Shown here: piece after piece, positions 17,196 to 26,591 of the stretch | Numbering within the stretch: the stretch's first letter is position 1 | Layout of the letters: every line of letters starts with the position of its first letter | Assembly: GCA_000482145.1 (NCBI GenBank) | Contig: AUXH01000186.1 | Coordinates: 1-30,048 of the forward strand | Direction: 5' to 3' | DNA: 30,048 bases | Origin: Strigomonas culicis | Taxonomy: Eukaryota > Euglenozoa > Kinetoplastea > Trypanosomatida > Trypanosomatidae | The notes under the pieces: generated by a model | The model's database searches: none | What the model was told of the DNA's origin: nothing | Seen by the model: only the letters and a program-made list of their open reading frames with translations | Translations under genes and position numbers: made by a program

Positions 17196-17261
17196 GATGG
17201 AAGAAGTAATCTTTTTTTTTTGTAGTGTCTCAATAGATATTTTCCTTGCATGAACTAAGAC

Positions 17262-20200
17262 ATGAATTACTTATCTCATTTCTACACTGATGGGTTTTAT
17301 CAGTCCTACACGGAGACTAGTCCACTGCTGCCCGTGTGCGTGATTGGAAGTAGTGCTCAAGAGCTTCAATTAATGTTGCTTCAAGCAGAGGGATCTCAAC
17401 TTCGTCTTTGCGTCACGATATTAGAATCTGTGAATAGCTTGCGATCAAAGAAAAATCCCAAGAATAACGGATCGCTTGCCAGTATTTTAAAGAGTAACTG
17501 GTGCTTTAAGCATCAAAATGAGTCTTTTAGTTGCGTTGTTGTATCTTTTCCATGGGAAAATATTTATGCCAACGGCTCTGTTAACGAAAAAATGATACCT
17601 GTTTTAGAAGTGGCAAAAAAGAAGCTTCGTAATTCCTACTGCAAAATTATTATCATAGGCATCACTAACGACAAAAATGACCCGGAAGAGTCTCTTTGCT
17701 CAACTGCACGGCGAACAATGATGACAGTACTAAACGACAGCTTTGGAACATTTATGACAATAAAAGAGGGTCATTTTGATGTGGAGCTCTCCGATAAATT
17801 ACGAGCTGTCGTGATTTCTACCTCCATGGAATTCTGCAAAAAGGAGGTTGTTCGCCTGAAAGAGAAAAAAGCAAACCTCAACCGAGATGGATCGTCTTTT
17901 TACGCTGCCCGTTTGCACTACAAAATTGCATGGTACTATCTATTAACGCGAGAGCTCACCCACGCTAAAGGCCATTTTCAGAGCGCTCTGAAGTACATGT
18001 ACCAAACGAATAAGAACTATCCGTCCATCGAATCTCGCTTATGTGCAGACATTTTCTTGCGAAATATCATTAACCTTAGTGGGACTTTGCACTTTAATTC
18101 CGATCTGTATAACCAAATAAAAGCATTTATTAAGTGGGTGGGAAAGCCACTTTCTTTATTTAATAGCCCCCAACAAGATGCTTTGGGACCTATCTTGAAG
18201 CATTTGCTAGAGGCGGACTGGATTGAGTATCTGGCAAGAAATACATATGAGCTTCCTCCGATCATCGAAGGCGATTTGTTAATTTCTGCTGTGTATTCAC
18301 TAAAGAAAATAGAGCCGCGCTTATTAACGCAGCAGGAGGACTGTTCAGACGAAAAAATACAAATTGCGTCACCGGCATTTTTAGGTTCCGAATGTGCATC
18401 TTTGAGTTACAGCAACATAATTTTAGGAAGCCTGTCACAACCAGTGATGCTGAGTAAAATACACGACCTTCTGGATGATGCGGCTTCCAAGAGCAAAAGC
18501 CGTGAGCACGAAATTAATTATCTGCAATTAATAATCCCCGGACGAGATGAATTGAAAAAAAATACATCTCAAGAGGTATTGCTTAATTTTTCACCTGGTC
18601 CCATTTTTACATCCACTATTTACACGCGCTTGCTCTTTGACGAAAATGTTCGACAGTATATTAATAGTACTGTTGCAGCTTATTATTTAATTAATGGCTG
18701 TGTTCAACCGTATGACATTCCAGCGCAAGAAATGTTTTTCAATAAATTTCATAGCTTTTCCACAGATAATAATAACAATTCCTTGTCTGTTTCATATCCC
18801 AAAGGCTGTTTAAATGCACCCTTTACAGCTTTGGTGAATTTCAAGACATTGCATGCGGAGTGCGAAGCAGACAAGGTTGTGGTATCACTCGAATTATTCT
18901 CCACGTATCATTCAAAAATAAATATTAAGAACTTGAGATTAATATTTGTTGCGATTAACACCACGTCGGCTGCCACGATTAATAATACTAATAATGGAGG
19001 TGATACAAATAACAATACCAATAGTTCTAATAATAAGAGTAATACGACAGAAAGCAAATTTGCCGTTCCAGTTTCTCAAAATGTTTCTTTAAACGGTGTC
19101 GGATGCAGCTCTACGTGCATCGACGTTGATGTGCTTTTTCCAAAACCGTCAACTTACATGTGCTGTGGTGTTATTGGGATAGCAGAATTATTTAACAGTA
19201 AAGGAAATGCATCAGCTTCGGTTATTGTTCAGTGGAATTTTCCACCCGAGATCATCGATGAAATTAAGGCAACAGACGCTTTTCCGGTGATTCGAAAGAT
19301 CAAACCTCTGGTTAAAATTGTGAGCCCGACATCTTTCTTGACGATCAATTGTCCGAATGCCATCAGTGTTGTGGAGGGAGAAACGAGCGATTTTATAATT
19401 GATCTGAAGAGTGGCCTGCACGCACTGACCGAAGGCGTGCTGTACATACCCTATGTGAAGACGCTGTACACTTGTGATGTACGTTGTGGGTCCGAACAAA
19501 CAATTGCTCCCAAAAGCATCGACGCGAGGTCTTTTGTTTTTGTGCTTCCCGATATGCAGGCTGATCAATTAACAAAGGTAAGGGTAAGTTTTAAGTGGAT
19601 ACGTGCGGGCGTCTATCCAATCCCGTTGTATTTTAGCTACCAGTGCATGGATAGTAATAATAATAACAACGCGGATATCCACCATATTGAAATATCGAGA
19701 AAAGTCAAGGTATCGATTGATGCACCCTTCAACGTCTCCTACACGCTCCTCAACTCGGTGGCTTGGTACTGCGATGCCATGGCGCGCCCCGATGCGAGCC
19801 GCGCGCCACTGTATCTGCCTCTCGTCAAGCGCTCCATCTTCACACTATACGAGCGGAATATCCTGTCCACCTCGGACGACAAGGCGTTCGCCCCCCTGTT
19901 TGCATCCCACCAGCGCCAGACGGCGACGGGCGGCGGCGTGGACAACACAAGCATCGACGGCTCGGCGGTCCGGCGGCTGCAGGCGGGGAGGCCGGCGACC
20001 GCCGCCGTCTCGGAGGACATCATCCAACTCAGCTACGCGGTCCGTGAGACGGCAGACCCGTCCGCCGCGGCCGGCCGCGACGCCGACGCGGGCGAGCGCC
20101 CGCAGGAAAAGGTGTTCACGGCGCAGGCGGACAGCACCCTCACGCTCACGGTGAAGCTGTCGTGCTGGGCGGTCCAGGGGCTGACCGTCTCGCGGGTGGA

Positions 20201-20831
20201 TGTCATCGTGGGGGAGGAGGTGGCGCTGCTCTACGCCTCGGCCGGCGACCTGCCCTGCGCGCTGGAGAAGGGCGAGGAGGCGACCGTCGTGGCGGGGCTG
20301 CGCGTGCCGGCGGGCCGCGTGAGCACGGGCCCCTTCCTGACCGGCTTCCTGCGCGTCCTCTTCACGCCGTACAACTCCACGCAGCAGCTCTTCACGGACC
20401 TCGCGCTGCCGGAGATGCAGGTGGCGCCGCGACCGCTGGCGGTGACGACCCACTACGCGAGCAGCGCGGCCAAGGCGGAGCCCTTCCCGTACACCATCCG
20501 CATCCGCAACGCCCGCCCCGATGCGGAGTTCCGCGGGCTGCTCCGTGTGATGCGCACCGGCGAGGACGAGGACGGGCGGGGCGCGGAGGAGGGGGCGGCG
20601 GAGGTGCCGGCTGCCGGCCGTGCGTGGGGTGACGGCGGGCTGACCTACACGATGGAGGGCTGTCTACACCAGAGCTTTACGCTGGCCCCGGGGGACGAGG
20701 TGACGGTGCCGCTGCGCTTCTTTTTTCTGCAGGAGGGGGAGCACGTGTTGCCGCACTTCCACATCCGCAACACGGCGGACAACACCGTCGCGTACGCCAA
20801 CATGGAGGACCTGAAGGTGTGTGTAAGTTAG
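17262..20831 (+). CDS. TRAPPC11: TRAPP complex subunit 11-like protein (foie gras/gryzun)
   Basis: A 1189-residue protein, close to TRAPPC11 length (about 1130 in animals). Residues about 20-190 match the N-terminal part (PLLPVCVIGSS...). Residues about 213-247 (FYAARLHYKIAWYYLLTREL...) match the foie-gras helical block of the form YKxAxYxEFxG. The C-terminal 370 residues are beta-rich, with the gryzun-like ending LAPGDEVTVPLRFFFLQEGEHVLPHFHI (split by motif: PL..FF..EG...LP). TRAPPC11 belongs to the TRAPP III tether of ER-Golgi and autophagy traffic. Residues about 568-600 are an Asn/Thr-rich insertion encoded by AAT-rich DNA. Codon use is AT-rich up to about residue 820 and strongly GC-rich afterwards. 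It is the first gene of the right-hand array. Confidence 0.72.
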   Translation: MNYLSHFYTDGFYQSYTETSPLLPVCVIGSSAQELQLMLLQAEGSQLRLCVTILESVNSLRSKKNPKNNGSLASILKSNWCFKHQNESFSCVVVSFPWENIYANGSVNEKMIPVLEVAKKKLRNSYCKIIIIGITNDKNDPEESLCSTARRTMMTVLNDSFGTFMTIKEGHFDVELSDKLRAVVISTSMEFCKKEVVRLKEKKANLNRDGSSFYAARLHYKIAWYYLLTRELTHAKGHFQSALKYMYQTNKNYPSIESRLCADIFLRNIINLSGTLHFNSDLYNQIKAFIKWVGKPLSLFNSPQQDALGPILKHLLEADWIEYLARNTYELPPIIEGDLLISAVYSLKKIEPRLLTQQEDCSDEKIQIASPAFLGSECASLSYSNIILGSLSQPVMLSKIHDLLDDAASKSKSREHEINYLQLIIPGRDELKKNTSQEVLLNFSPGPIFTSTIYTRLLFDENVRQYINSTVAAYYLINGCVQPYDIPAQEMFFNKFHSFSTDNNNNSLSVSYPKGCLNAPFTALVNFKTLHAECEADKVVVSLELFSTYHSKINIKNLRLIFVAINTTSAATINNTNNGGDTNNNTNSSNNKSNTTESKFAVPVSQNVSLNGVGCSSTCIDVDVLFPKPSTYMCCGVIGIAELFNSKGNASASVIVQWNFPPEIIDEIKATDAFPVIRKIKPLVKIVSPTSFLTINCPNAISVVEGETSDFIIDLKSGLHALTEGVLYIPYVKTLYTCDVRCGSEQTIAPKSIDARSFVFVLPDMQADQLTKVRVSFKWIRAGVYPIPLYFSYQCMDSNNNNNADIHHIEISRKVKVSIDAPFNVSYTLLNSVAWYCDAMARPDASRAPLYLPLVKRSIFTLYERNILSTSDDKAFAPLFASHQRQTATGGGVDNTSIDGSAVRRLQAGRPATAAVSEDIIQLSYAVRETADPSAAAGRDADAGERPQEKVFTAQADSTLTLTVKLSCWAVQGLTVSRVDVIVGEEVALLYASAGDLPCALEKGEEATVVAGLRVPAGRVSTGPFLTGFLRVLFTPYNSTQQLFTDLALPEMQVAPRPLAVTTHYASSAAKAEPFPYTIRIRNARPDAEFRGLLRVMRTGEDEDGRGAEEGAAEVPAAGRAWGDGGLTYTMEGCLHQSFTLAPGDEVTVPLRFFFLQEGEHVLPHFHIRNTADNTVAYANMEDLKVCVS

Positions 20832-21081
20832 TGTTTTTTTTCTTTCTGTGTGCTGTTGTTGTTGTTGTTTTTGTTGTTGTTGTTGTTGCGTTTCTTATGT
20901 ACGTGTCATACTTTATTCTCTTTTTTTTTCTTTCGTGTGTAGATTGTCAGCTGCTTGAGGTATAGTTTATTCTTTCATCACCACATGCATTTCTCTCTCT
21001 CTCTCTCTCTCTCTCTCTGAAGGTTGTAGCATCTATACATACATACACACATCTGTTTCTCTTCTTCCAACCCAATCTCTC
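20832..21081 (+). promoter_or_regulatory. Intergenic region with GTT and CT microsatellites and splice acceptor
   Basis: A (GTT)n tract spans about 20855-20888 and a (CT)n tract 20992-21018. The first AG after the CT tract is at 21021-21022 and another is at 21028-21029, giving a 5' UTR of about 53-59 nt for the gene at 21082. Confidence 0.6.
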
Positions 21082-24000
21082 ATGTCGCAAGAGGCGTGTC
21101 AGCAGCTAGTGCAGCAGGCGGTGGAGGCGGGCGTGGGCTGCCCCGCCGCCGTCCTCGCCGCGCTGCAGCAGCGGCACTCCATTCTGCAGGTGTGTCAGGC
21201 CATGCACCCGTACCTTGGCGGCGAGCGCGACAGCGACGCGGTGCTGCGCAGCGCCCTCCGCGTGCTGGCGCAGGCGGCGCTGCGGCAGACCGGCGACCGG
21301 CCCCTGCCCCCCCTGTCGGAGGCGGAGGTCTTCGTCCTGTGCACCTTCTACTGTGAGAAGCTCGCGGCGAGCCGCACGCGCGAGACCGCGCTGCAGGCGC
21401 TGGGCACCATCGCCGCCGACTGGAACGCGTCGCGGCAGCAGCCGCTGTGGTCGCCGCGGGTGCTGCGGCTCGGCCTCACCGCGCTCTTCACCGGCGGTGC
21501 TGACGCCGCGTGTCAGCAGCTGCAGGGCTGCGCCTCCGCGTCGCGCCGCGCCTTCTACGAGCTTGTGCGCTTTCTCTTCCTGCTGCCGCCGCTCGTGCAC
21601 CAGCGCGCCGGCGCGGACGAGGAGGCGGACGAGGACCCCGACAGCGGTGATGACAGCGACGACGCGACCGGCGCGGGGGGACCGGCGCAGGCGGCGGCTG
21701 TGCTGGCCGCGGTGCGCGAGGCGCTCCCCACCGTGGCCGCGCTGCAGCTGCTGCTGGACGGCCTCCTGGCGGCGATGGAGGGCGAGGGCGACCCGGAGGG
21801 CGTGCTGGGGGTGCTGCAGCTCGTCCACTTCGTCCAGCAGCAGCTGCTGGCGGCACACCCCGTCCCGGCGGCCTCCGCGGCCGCCACGTCGCAGGCGTAC
21901 TTCGACTTCATCGCGAGCTACTTCCCCATCGTCTTCACGCCGCCGGCGGGCTGCCGCGTGACGAAGGAGCGCCTGCGGGTGGCGCTGCGGCGCTGCCTCG
22001 CGCTGCCGGCCTACACCCCCCTCGCGGTGCCCTTTCTCCTGCAGAAGCTGCACACGCCCTCCATTTACATCAAACAGGAGGTGATGGAGGTGTTGGAGCG
22101 GACCGTCGTGCGGCACGCGGCCGCCGGCGCGCTGCTCGACCGCGCGGAGGAGGTGGTCCGCGGCGTGCGCGACGAGGTGCTGAAGCTGTCGAGCTACCTG
22201 CAGCAGCAGCAGCAGGCCGGCGAGGAGGAGCCGGCGCCGGCCGCCGGCGAGGCGCCGCCGCGGAAGCGCGGTCGCGCCCCCCAGGCCACCATCAGCAGCT
22301 GCATCGCCCTCTCGTGCCGCCTTTTTCACGACCTCAGCGCCTTCGTCGGCCGCGCCGCCGACGCGGACGCCGCGGATGCGATGCTGCGCGTCTTTGACCC
22401 GCTCATCGAGGGCATGCTGCCGACACTGCAGCCGGACCCCGCCCCGGCCGCCAGCGCCGGCGGGGTGCACGAGGCCGCGCTGCTCGTGCCCTCCATCGCC
22501 GCGCCCCCCGCGACCGCGACGACGACCGTCTGCTCCGCCTACGCGACGCTGCTATTTCAGGTGATCACCGGCAGCCCGGCGGTGTGCCTACACGTCGGGA
22601 CGTACGCGCTGTCGATGCTGCTGCTCCACAGCATGGACAGCGGCGCCGGCAGCGTGAACCACACCAGCTGCTTCACCCTCGTCTCCGCGGCCTGCAGCGC
22701 CATCGCGGATGTCGCGCGGCGGTCGGACGCCGCCTACCGCGCCGCCATCACGGCGAAGCTGGCGCGTGTGCAGCCCGTGTTTCAGACCGCGCTGCTCGAG
22801 CCCATCGCCGGCAAGTTCGCGCACACCATCGCGCACTGCGGCGAGCTGAGCCGCCAGCACCAGCAGCAGCAGGACGGCGGCAGCGGCCTCTTCTTCGCCC
22901 ACGTGACGGCGTGCGAGTGCGCGCTGGGGCTGCTGAAGCTCTCCTTTGCGCTCGACGGCTGGCTCGCGCCGGCGGCGGCGGACCCCACCGCCGTGCTCGT
23001 CGACCTCATGACCGCCACCGTCGTCTGCTACTATCCCGCGGACGCGCCGGCGGAGGCGGCGCCGCCCCACCACGTCGTCGCTGGCATGCTCGCCCGCTAC
23101 GCCCTCCTGCAGCCCGCGCAGCTGCAGGCCGCGGTGGCGCAGCTGCTGACGGCGGACGTCCGCGCGCTCGACGGCGCCGACGCGCCGCGCCGAACGGCCA
23201 CCGCCGCCTTCTTCGTGTCCTTCCTCGCGGCAGTGGTGGCCGACGCGCCGGCGCTCGCCGCCGCCGCGCTGGACCTCCTCCTCCTGGAGGGCGCCGCGCG
23301 CGGCCCGCGCGGCTGGCACCGCGTGCTGTCCGTGCCGCAGCGCGCCGCGCTGGTGCACCGCCTCCTGACGCTGCCCTGTCTGGCCCGCGGCCGCCGCGGC
23401 TCGCCGCTCGCGGACGTGCCGCGCGTCGCGGCGTACCTCTCCGCGCTCGCCACCGCTGCCGCGGCGGCGGATGACGACGACGACGACGACGGTGTGCCTG
23501 CCGCGCTCCATTACTGCGAGTGCTGCCGCTTCTTGTTCGACCAGCTCGCCGGCGAGGACGCGTGGAAGCAGGCGTGGCTCGACGCGCAGCTGCAGGGCGG
23601 CCACGGCGGGGCGGCCGCGCCGGCGGGCCACACGACGGTGGTGCTGCTGGCTGCCTTTCTCTCCCGCTACGATCCGCCCACCACCACCGCTGCTGCTGCT
23701 GCTGCTGGGGCGTCCGCGTCGCGCACCATGGCCGTGGCGGTGGACGCGGGGCAGTGCCAGTGCATCGAGCGCTGGCTGACGCACGCGCTCGCGGCGCCGC
23801 GCGCTGGGCGCGCCTGGCGGCACGCGATGCTGAATGGGCTGACCGCCCTCTATTACCACTACGCAGAGCTGGCACCGCAGCCGGCGGGCGGCGGCGGCGT
23901 CGCCGGCGCAGACCCCACGCGCGCGCTCTATCGCTCGTTCGCGCGCGCGTGGGCGCTCGCACTGCTGCCGCGGCCTGCCGCCGAGCCGGATGCCGGCGCC

Positions 24001-24771
24001 GGCATGGAGACCGCCCTGTCGTTTCTGCAGGGGCTCTTCTTTGCGGGGGAGACGGCCGGCGACGCGAACGCCGCCGCGCTCGAGGCGCTGGCGTTCGTGC
24101 CGCTGCTGCAGCCGGCGCTGGCGCCGCTGCGGCAGGGCCCCGGGCCGGATCGCCACCACATGCTGTACTGCCTGCTGGAGGCCGCGCGCCGCGCGCTGAG
24201 CGGCGGCGACGGCGGCGCCAGCACCGCCCCCTCGGAGGCGTACTGGCAGGGGCTGCAGTCGTGCGTCTGCGGCGAGCGCGTCGCGGTCGTGCGGCAGGAG
24301 GAGCCGCTGTTGGCGGAGGTGCTCGCCGCCGGCGTGCGGCGCGCGCCGGCGGCGCTGTGGCCGCGCCTCTTCGACGTGCTGGAGGCGGCGCTACAGCAGC
24401 TGCAGCTCGCGCCGCGCCTCGCGGAGCTGTTCCTGCGCCTCGCGCGCCCAGGGGACCGCGGCGACGCGGCTGTCAGCTTCATCGGCAGCGGCGTCGCCGC
24501 GCGGCGGCGCGCGCCGCGGATGGCCGCGCGGTGCGCGCTGCTGCACCTCTTGTCGCTCGTCGCGAACAGCCTCGGCGCGTTGCAGGCCGCCGCCGGGGGT
24601 GGGGAAAGCGGCGCGGACCGGAATGTGCGGCGGCAGCAGATCCGGGAGGTATGCAGCGGCATCGGCCTGCCCGTCTCCCGCGAAATGCTCGCGGACCGGA
24701 AGCGGCAGGTGCGGTCCGCGGCCCGACGGTGCCATATGCAGTGGATCAAGCTGTCAGAGACGTTTGACTGA
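21082..24771 (+). CDS. MMS19: MMS19 homologue (cytosolic iron-sulfur targeting, DNA repair)
   Basis: A 1229-residue HEAT-repeat protein. The key signature is YFPIVFTPPAGCRVTKERLR beginning at residue 280, matching the MMS19 N-terminal domain motif YFPIDFTPPPNDP..I.REDL; it is followed by the family-typical ...ALPAYTPLAVPFLLQKL. Upstream helices with ALGTIAADW fit the same domain. The rest is an Ala/Leu-rich helical solenoid. The protein is longer than the human one (1030), partly because of an acidic linker at about 179-200, an Arg/Ala-rich linker at about 375-405, an Asp7 run near 797 and poly-Ala. MMS19 is the substrate adaptor of the cytosolic iron-sulfur assembly targeting complex, supplying Fe-S clusters to helicases and polymerases such as XPD. 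Codon use is extremely GC-rich, which creates large spurious frames. Confidence 0.87.
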   Translation: MSQEACQQLVQQAVEAGVGCPAAVLAALQQRHSILQVCQAMHPYLGGERDSDAVLRSALRVLAQAALRQTGDRPLPPLSEAEVFVLCTFYCEKLAASRTRETALQALGTIAADWNASRQQPLWSPRVLRLGLTALFTGGADAACQQLQGCASASRRAFYELVRFLFLLPPLVHQRAGADEEADEDPDSGDDSDDATGAGGPAQAAAVLAAVREALPTVAALQLLLDGLLAAMEGEGDPEGVLGVLQLVHFVQQQLLAAHPVPAASAAATSQAYFDFIASYFPIVFTPPAGCRVTKERLRVALRRCLALPAYTPLAVPFLLQKLHTPSIYIKQEVMEVLERTVVRHAAAGALLDRAEEVVRGVRDEVLKLSSYLQQQQQAGEEEPAPAAGEAPPRKRGRAPQATISSCIALSCRLFHDLSAFVGRAADADAADAMLRVFDPLIEGMLPTLQPDPAPAASAGGVHEAALLVPSIAAPPATATTTVCSAYATLLFQVITGSPAVCLHVGTYALSMLLLHSMDSGAGSVNHTSCFTLVSAACSAIADVARRSDAAYRAAITAKLARVQPVFQTALLEPIAGKFAHTIAHCGELSRQHQQQQDGGSGLFFAHVTACECALGLLKLSFALDGWLAPAAADPTAVLVDLMTATVVCYYPADAPAEAAPPHHVVAGMLARYALLQPAQLQAAVAQLLTADVRALDGADAPRRTATAAFFVSFLAAVVADAPALAAAALDLLLLEGAARGPRGWHRVLSVPQRAALVHRLLTLPCLARGRRGSPLADVPRVAAYLSALATAAAAADDDDDDDGVPAALHYCECCRFLFDQLAGEDAWKQAWLDAQLQGGHGGAAAPAGHTTVVLLAAFLSRYDPPTTTAAAAAAGASASRTMAVAVDAGQCQCIERWLTHALAAPRAGRAWRHAMLNGLTALYYHYAELAPQPAGGGGVAGADPTRALYRSFARAWALALLPRPAAEPDAGAGMETALSFLQGLFFAGETAGDANAAALEALAFVPLLQPALAPLRQGPGPDRHHMLYCLLEAARRALSGGDGGASTAPSEAYWQGLQSCVCGERVAVVRQEEPLLAEVLAAGVRRAPAALWPRLFDVLEAALQQLQLAPRLAELFLRLARPGDRGDAAVSFIGSGVAARRRAPRMAARCALLHLLSLVANSLGALQAAAGGGESGADRNVRRQQIREVCSGIGLPVSREMLADRKRQVRSAARRCHMQWIKLSETFD

Positions 24772-25238
24772 GGTGCGCGCACGTGCGTGCGGGCGTGACG
24801 CATGCTACAACTCTTCTTCCCCCCTTTTTTTTGCCTTTAATGATGGTTGCTCTGATAGTTGTGCTTTCCCCCTTTTCGCACTGTTTAATTCTGTTTTTTT
24901 TTTGTAAATGAAGGAGATCGTCTCTCTATCGGATGCGCCTTTGGTCACATAACAAGTTGAGTATGTGTGGGGCATGCGTGTGTCTACACTTGGGCTTACA
25001 ATTATTTCTTTCCTCCCCCCTTCTCTCTCTCACAGTCCGTTTGAGAACTTATTATTCATTCCTTTATTTTTGGTTTTGTTGCTGCCCGGGCAGTGTGGAG
25101 CCACCAACATAGAAGCATTCAATCTCTGGGACCAGCCGAGAGCCCATCCTCAGAAGAGAAGAATACCAAAAGGAAAACAAAACAAACAAAACAAAAAAAC
25201 GAAACAAAAAGTGTATATAAAAAAACCGCAGATAGAAT
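24772..25238 (+). promoter_or_regulatory. Intergenic region with splice signals for thymidylate kinase
   Basis: No gene is supported; a long open frame starting at 24965 is out of phase with the kinase and has no recognisable product. A pyrimidine tract at about 25007-25031 ends in CACAG with AG at 25034-25035; another AG at 25091-25092 follows a T-rich stretch. The 5' UTR is then about 146-203 nt, ending in an A-rich segment with AAAC repeats. Confidence 0.5.
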
Positions 25239-26345
25239 ATGCACGCCACACTTTTTCTGGACGTGCAGTCGGCGGCCGTGCTGGCCGCGGTGACGGAGAC
25301 GGCGCAGGAGTCGTTTGCCGGCTCCTACCGCCTCATCCACGTCGGCAGCGCGACCGCGGCGGCCGCCCACGACTCGCTGGTGGAGGGCTGGATGGCGGCC
25401 GGCGGGCCGACCATGTGCATGGAGCACTTCGTGTGCTACATCACCGAGGCGGGAGACATCACGAGCAGCGATGTGAGCTACGCCGTGTACGTGGCGCGGC
25501 TGCCGACGCTGTCGCTGCGGCGCTGCCCCGACGGCCTGCAGGATCTCGTGGCCGACAGCGCCCTCCTCCGTACCTTGGACGACGACGCGGACGACGGCCC
25601 GCACGAGGGCGAGCCGGCCGTGCGGCGCGTGCGGCGCTTCCTGCGCCGCGCCCCGCCGCAGCAGGGCCGCGTGCTGGTCATGGAGGGCGGCGACGGCGCC
25701 GGCAAAGAGACGCAGACGCGGCTGCTGGTGCGGCGCCTCGCGGCGGAGGAGGCCGCGGGGCCGGTGCACACACTGGACTTTCCGTACGAGCCGGGCCTCT
25801 ACGGCGGCGTCATCCGCCTGTTTCTGTCCGGCAAGCGCGGTGGGCTGCACGACCTCGACCCGGCGCTCTTCAGCTTCATCTTCTCCCTCAACCGCTACGG
25901 CTGTCTCCCGCAGCTGAGCTACTGGCTGCAGCAGGAGGGCGCGACGGTGGTGCTGGACCGCTACTACACCTCCAACTTTGGCCACCAAGGGGCGAAGCTT
26001 CCACCGGAGGAGCGCCAGGCGTTCATCGCCGGGCTGGAGCACCTCGAGCTGCGCTGGCTGGGCCTGCCGGCGGCCGCCCTCGTGGCCTACCTCGACCTGC
26101 CTCCCAAGGTCGCCTTCCGCGCCATGATGGAGGACACGTCGCGCGCGTACCTCGACATCCATGAGACGGCCGGCGACGGCTACAAGGGACAGGTGCGGGA
26201 CACCTTCCGCTGGTGCAGCGCGCACCTGCCACGGTGGCTGCACGTGCTGTGCTACACGGAGGAGGGCGAGCGGCTCAGTCGCGAGGCCGTCCATGAGCGC
26301 ATCTATCAGCACGTCCTTGCACTGCACGAGATGCGCGCTATGTAA
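25239..26345 (+). CDS. Thymidylate kinase with an unrecognised N-terminal domain
   Basis: A 368-residue protein. Residues 145-368 form a dTMP kinase: P-loop EGGDGAGKETQ (149-159), FPYE at 181-184, DRY at 240-242 (motif LDRYYTSN), and RAYLDIHE, matching the RxxxDxxE lid pattern. It phosphorylates dTMP to dTDP for DNA synthesis. The P-loop residue after Lys156 is Glu157 instead of Ser/Thr, followed by Thr158. Residues 1-143 are not a second kinase: no P-loop is seen, and the region reads as an alpha/beta domain (MHATLFLDVQSAAVL...) with an acidic and then Arg-rich linker. Typical TMPK is 200-220 residues, so this is a fusion or extension. The start is the ATG at the head of the in-frame open region. 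Confidence 0.85.
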   Translation: MHATLFLDVQSAAVLAAVTETAQESFAGSYRLIHVGSATAAAAHDSLVEGWMAAGGPTMCMEHFVCYITEAGDITSSDVSYAVYVARLPTLSLRRCPDGLQDLVADSALLRTLDDDADDGPHEGEPAVRRVRRFLRRAPPQQGRVLVMEGGDGAGKETQTRLLVRRLAAEEAAGPVHTLDFPYEPGLYGGVIRLFLSGKRGGLHDLDPALFSFIFSLNRYGCLPQLSYWLQQEGATVVLDRYYTSNFGHQGAKLPPEERQAFIAGLEHLELRWLGLPAAALVAYLDLPPKVAFRAMMEDTSRAYLDIHETAGDGYKGQVRDTFRWCSAHLPRWLHVLCYTEEGERLSREAVHERIYQHVLALHEMRAM

Positions 26346-26591
26346 TATATATACATCTCTCTATTTGTTGATTGTTTTTTTTTTTTATTGTGGTATCGTG
26401 CATGCTTTTACGTTTTTGTTTTTGTTCTTTCTCACAACCGAATGAAGCTCCTCTCCTCCACCCACCCACCCAACCAACCAAACAAACAGAGTCTTAAGTG
26501 TCTCATTTGTTTCCTGCTTCTAATGCTTCTGTTGATGTACCTCTCTTCCCCCCCCTCCCTCTCTCTTTCGTGTGTGTTGCTGCAGACAAGA
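26346..26591 (+). promoter_or_regulatory. Intergenic region with splice acceptor for the ribosomal protein gene
   Basis: A pyrimidine tract at 26540-26570 with C8 and CT runs leads to TGCAG, AG at 26584-26585, six bases before the ATG at 26592. Open reading continues in frame upstream through the tract but lacks ribosomal homology. Confidence 0.65.

Larger units (their letters stand above)
15505..17261. promoter_or_regulatory. Divergent strand-switch region, probable bidirectional transcription start region
   Basis: The minus-strand gene begins at 15504 and the plus-strand array begins at 17262, so transcription diverges here. Bases about 15715-16310 form a GC-rich, G/T-rich island with several hairpins; bases 16311-17261 are AT-rich with many T runs. 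Open frames in the island (for example 15971-16450) are low-complexity Gly/Arg/Pro-rich and resemble no known protein. I found no spliced-leader, tRNA or snRNA gene. Divergent switches are the classical polymerase II start sites of trypanosomatids; the specific promoter elements cannot be read here. Confidence 0.65.

Noticed and set aside
15505..17261. Search for tRNA, spliced-leader or snRNA genes in the switch region
   Set aside because: No T-loop GGTTCGAATC-like box in either orientation and no spliced-leader exon was seen by eye; a covariance search would be decisive.
22588..24159. Long minus-strand open frame of 523 codons opposite MMS19
   Set aside because: GC-rich third positions suppress stop codons on the other strand; the product is Arg/Gln/Val-rich low complexity while the plus frame has clear MMS19 motifs.
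24965..26164. 399-codon frame overlapping the thymidylate kinase
   Set aside because: It is out of phase with the kinase motifs and begins in the pyrimidine tract; the product is Arg/Gly/Ala-rich.
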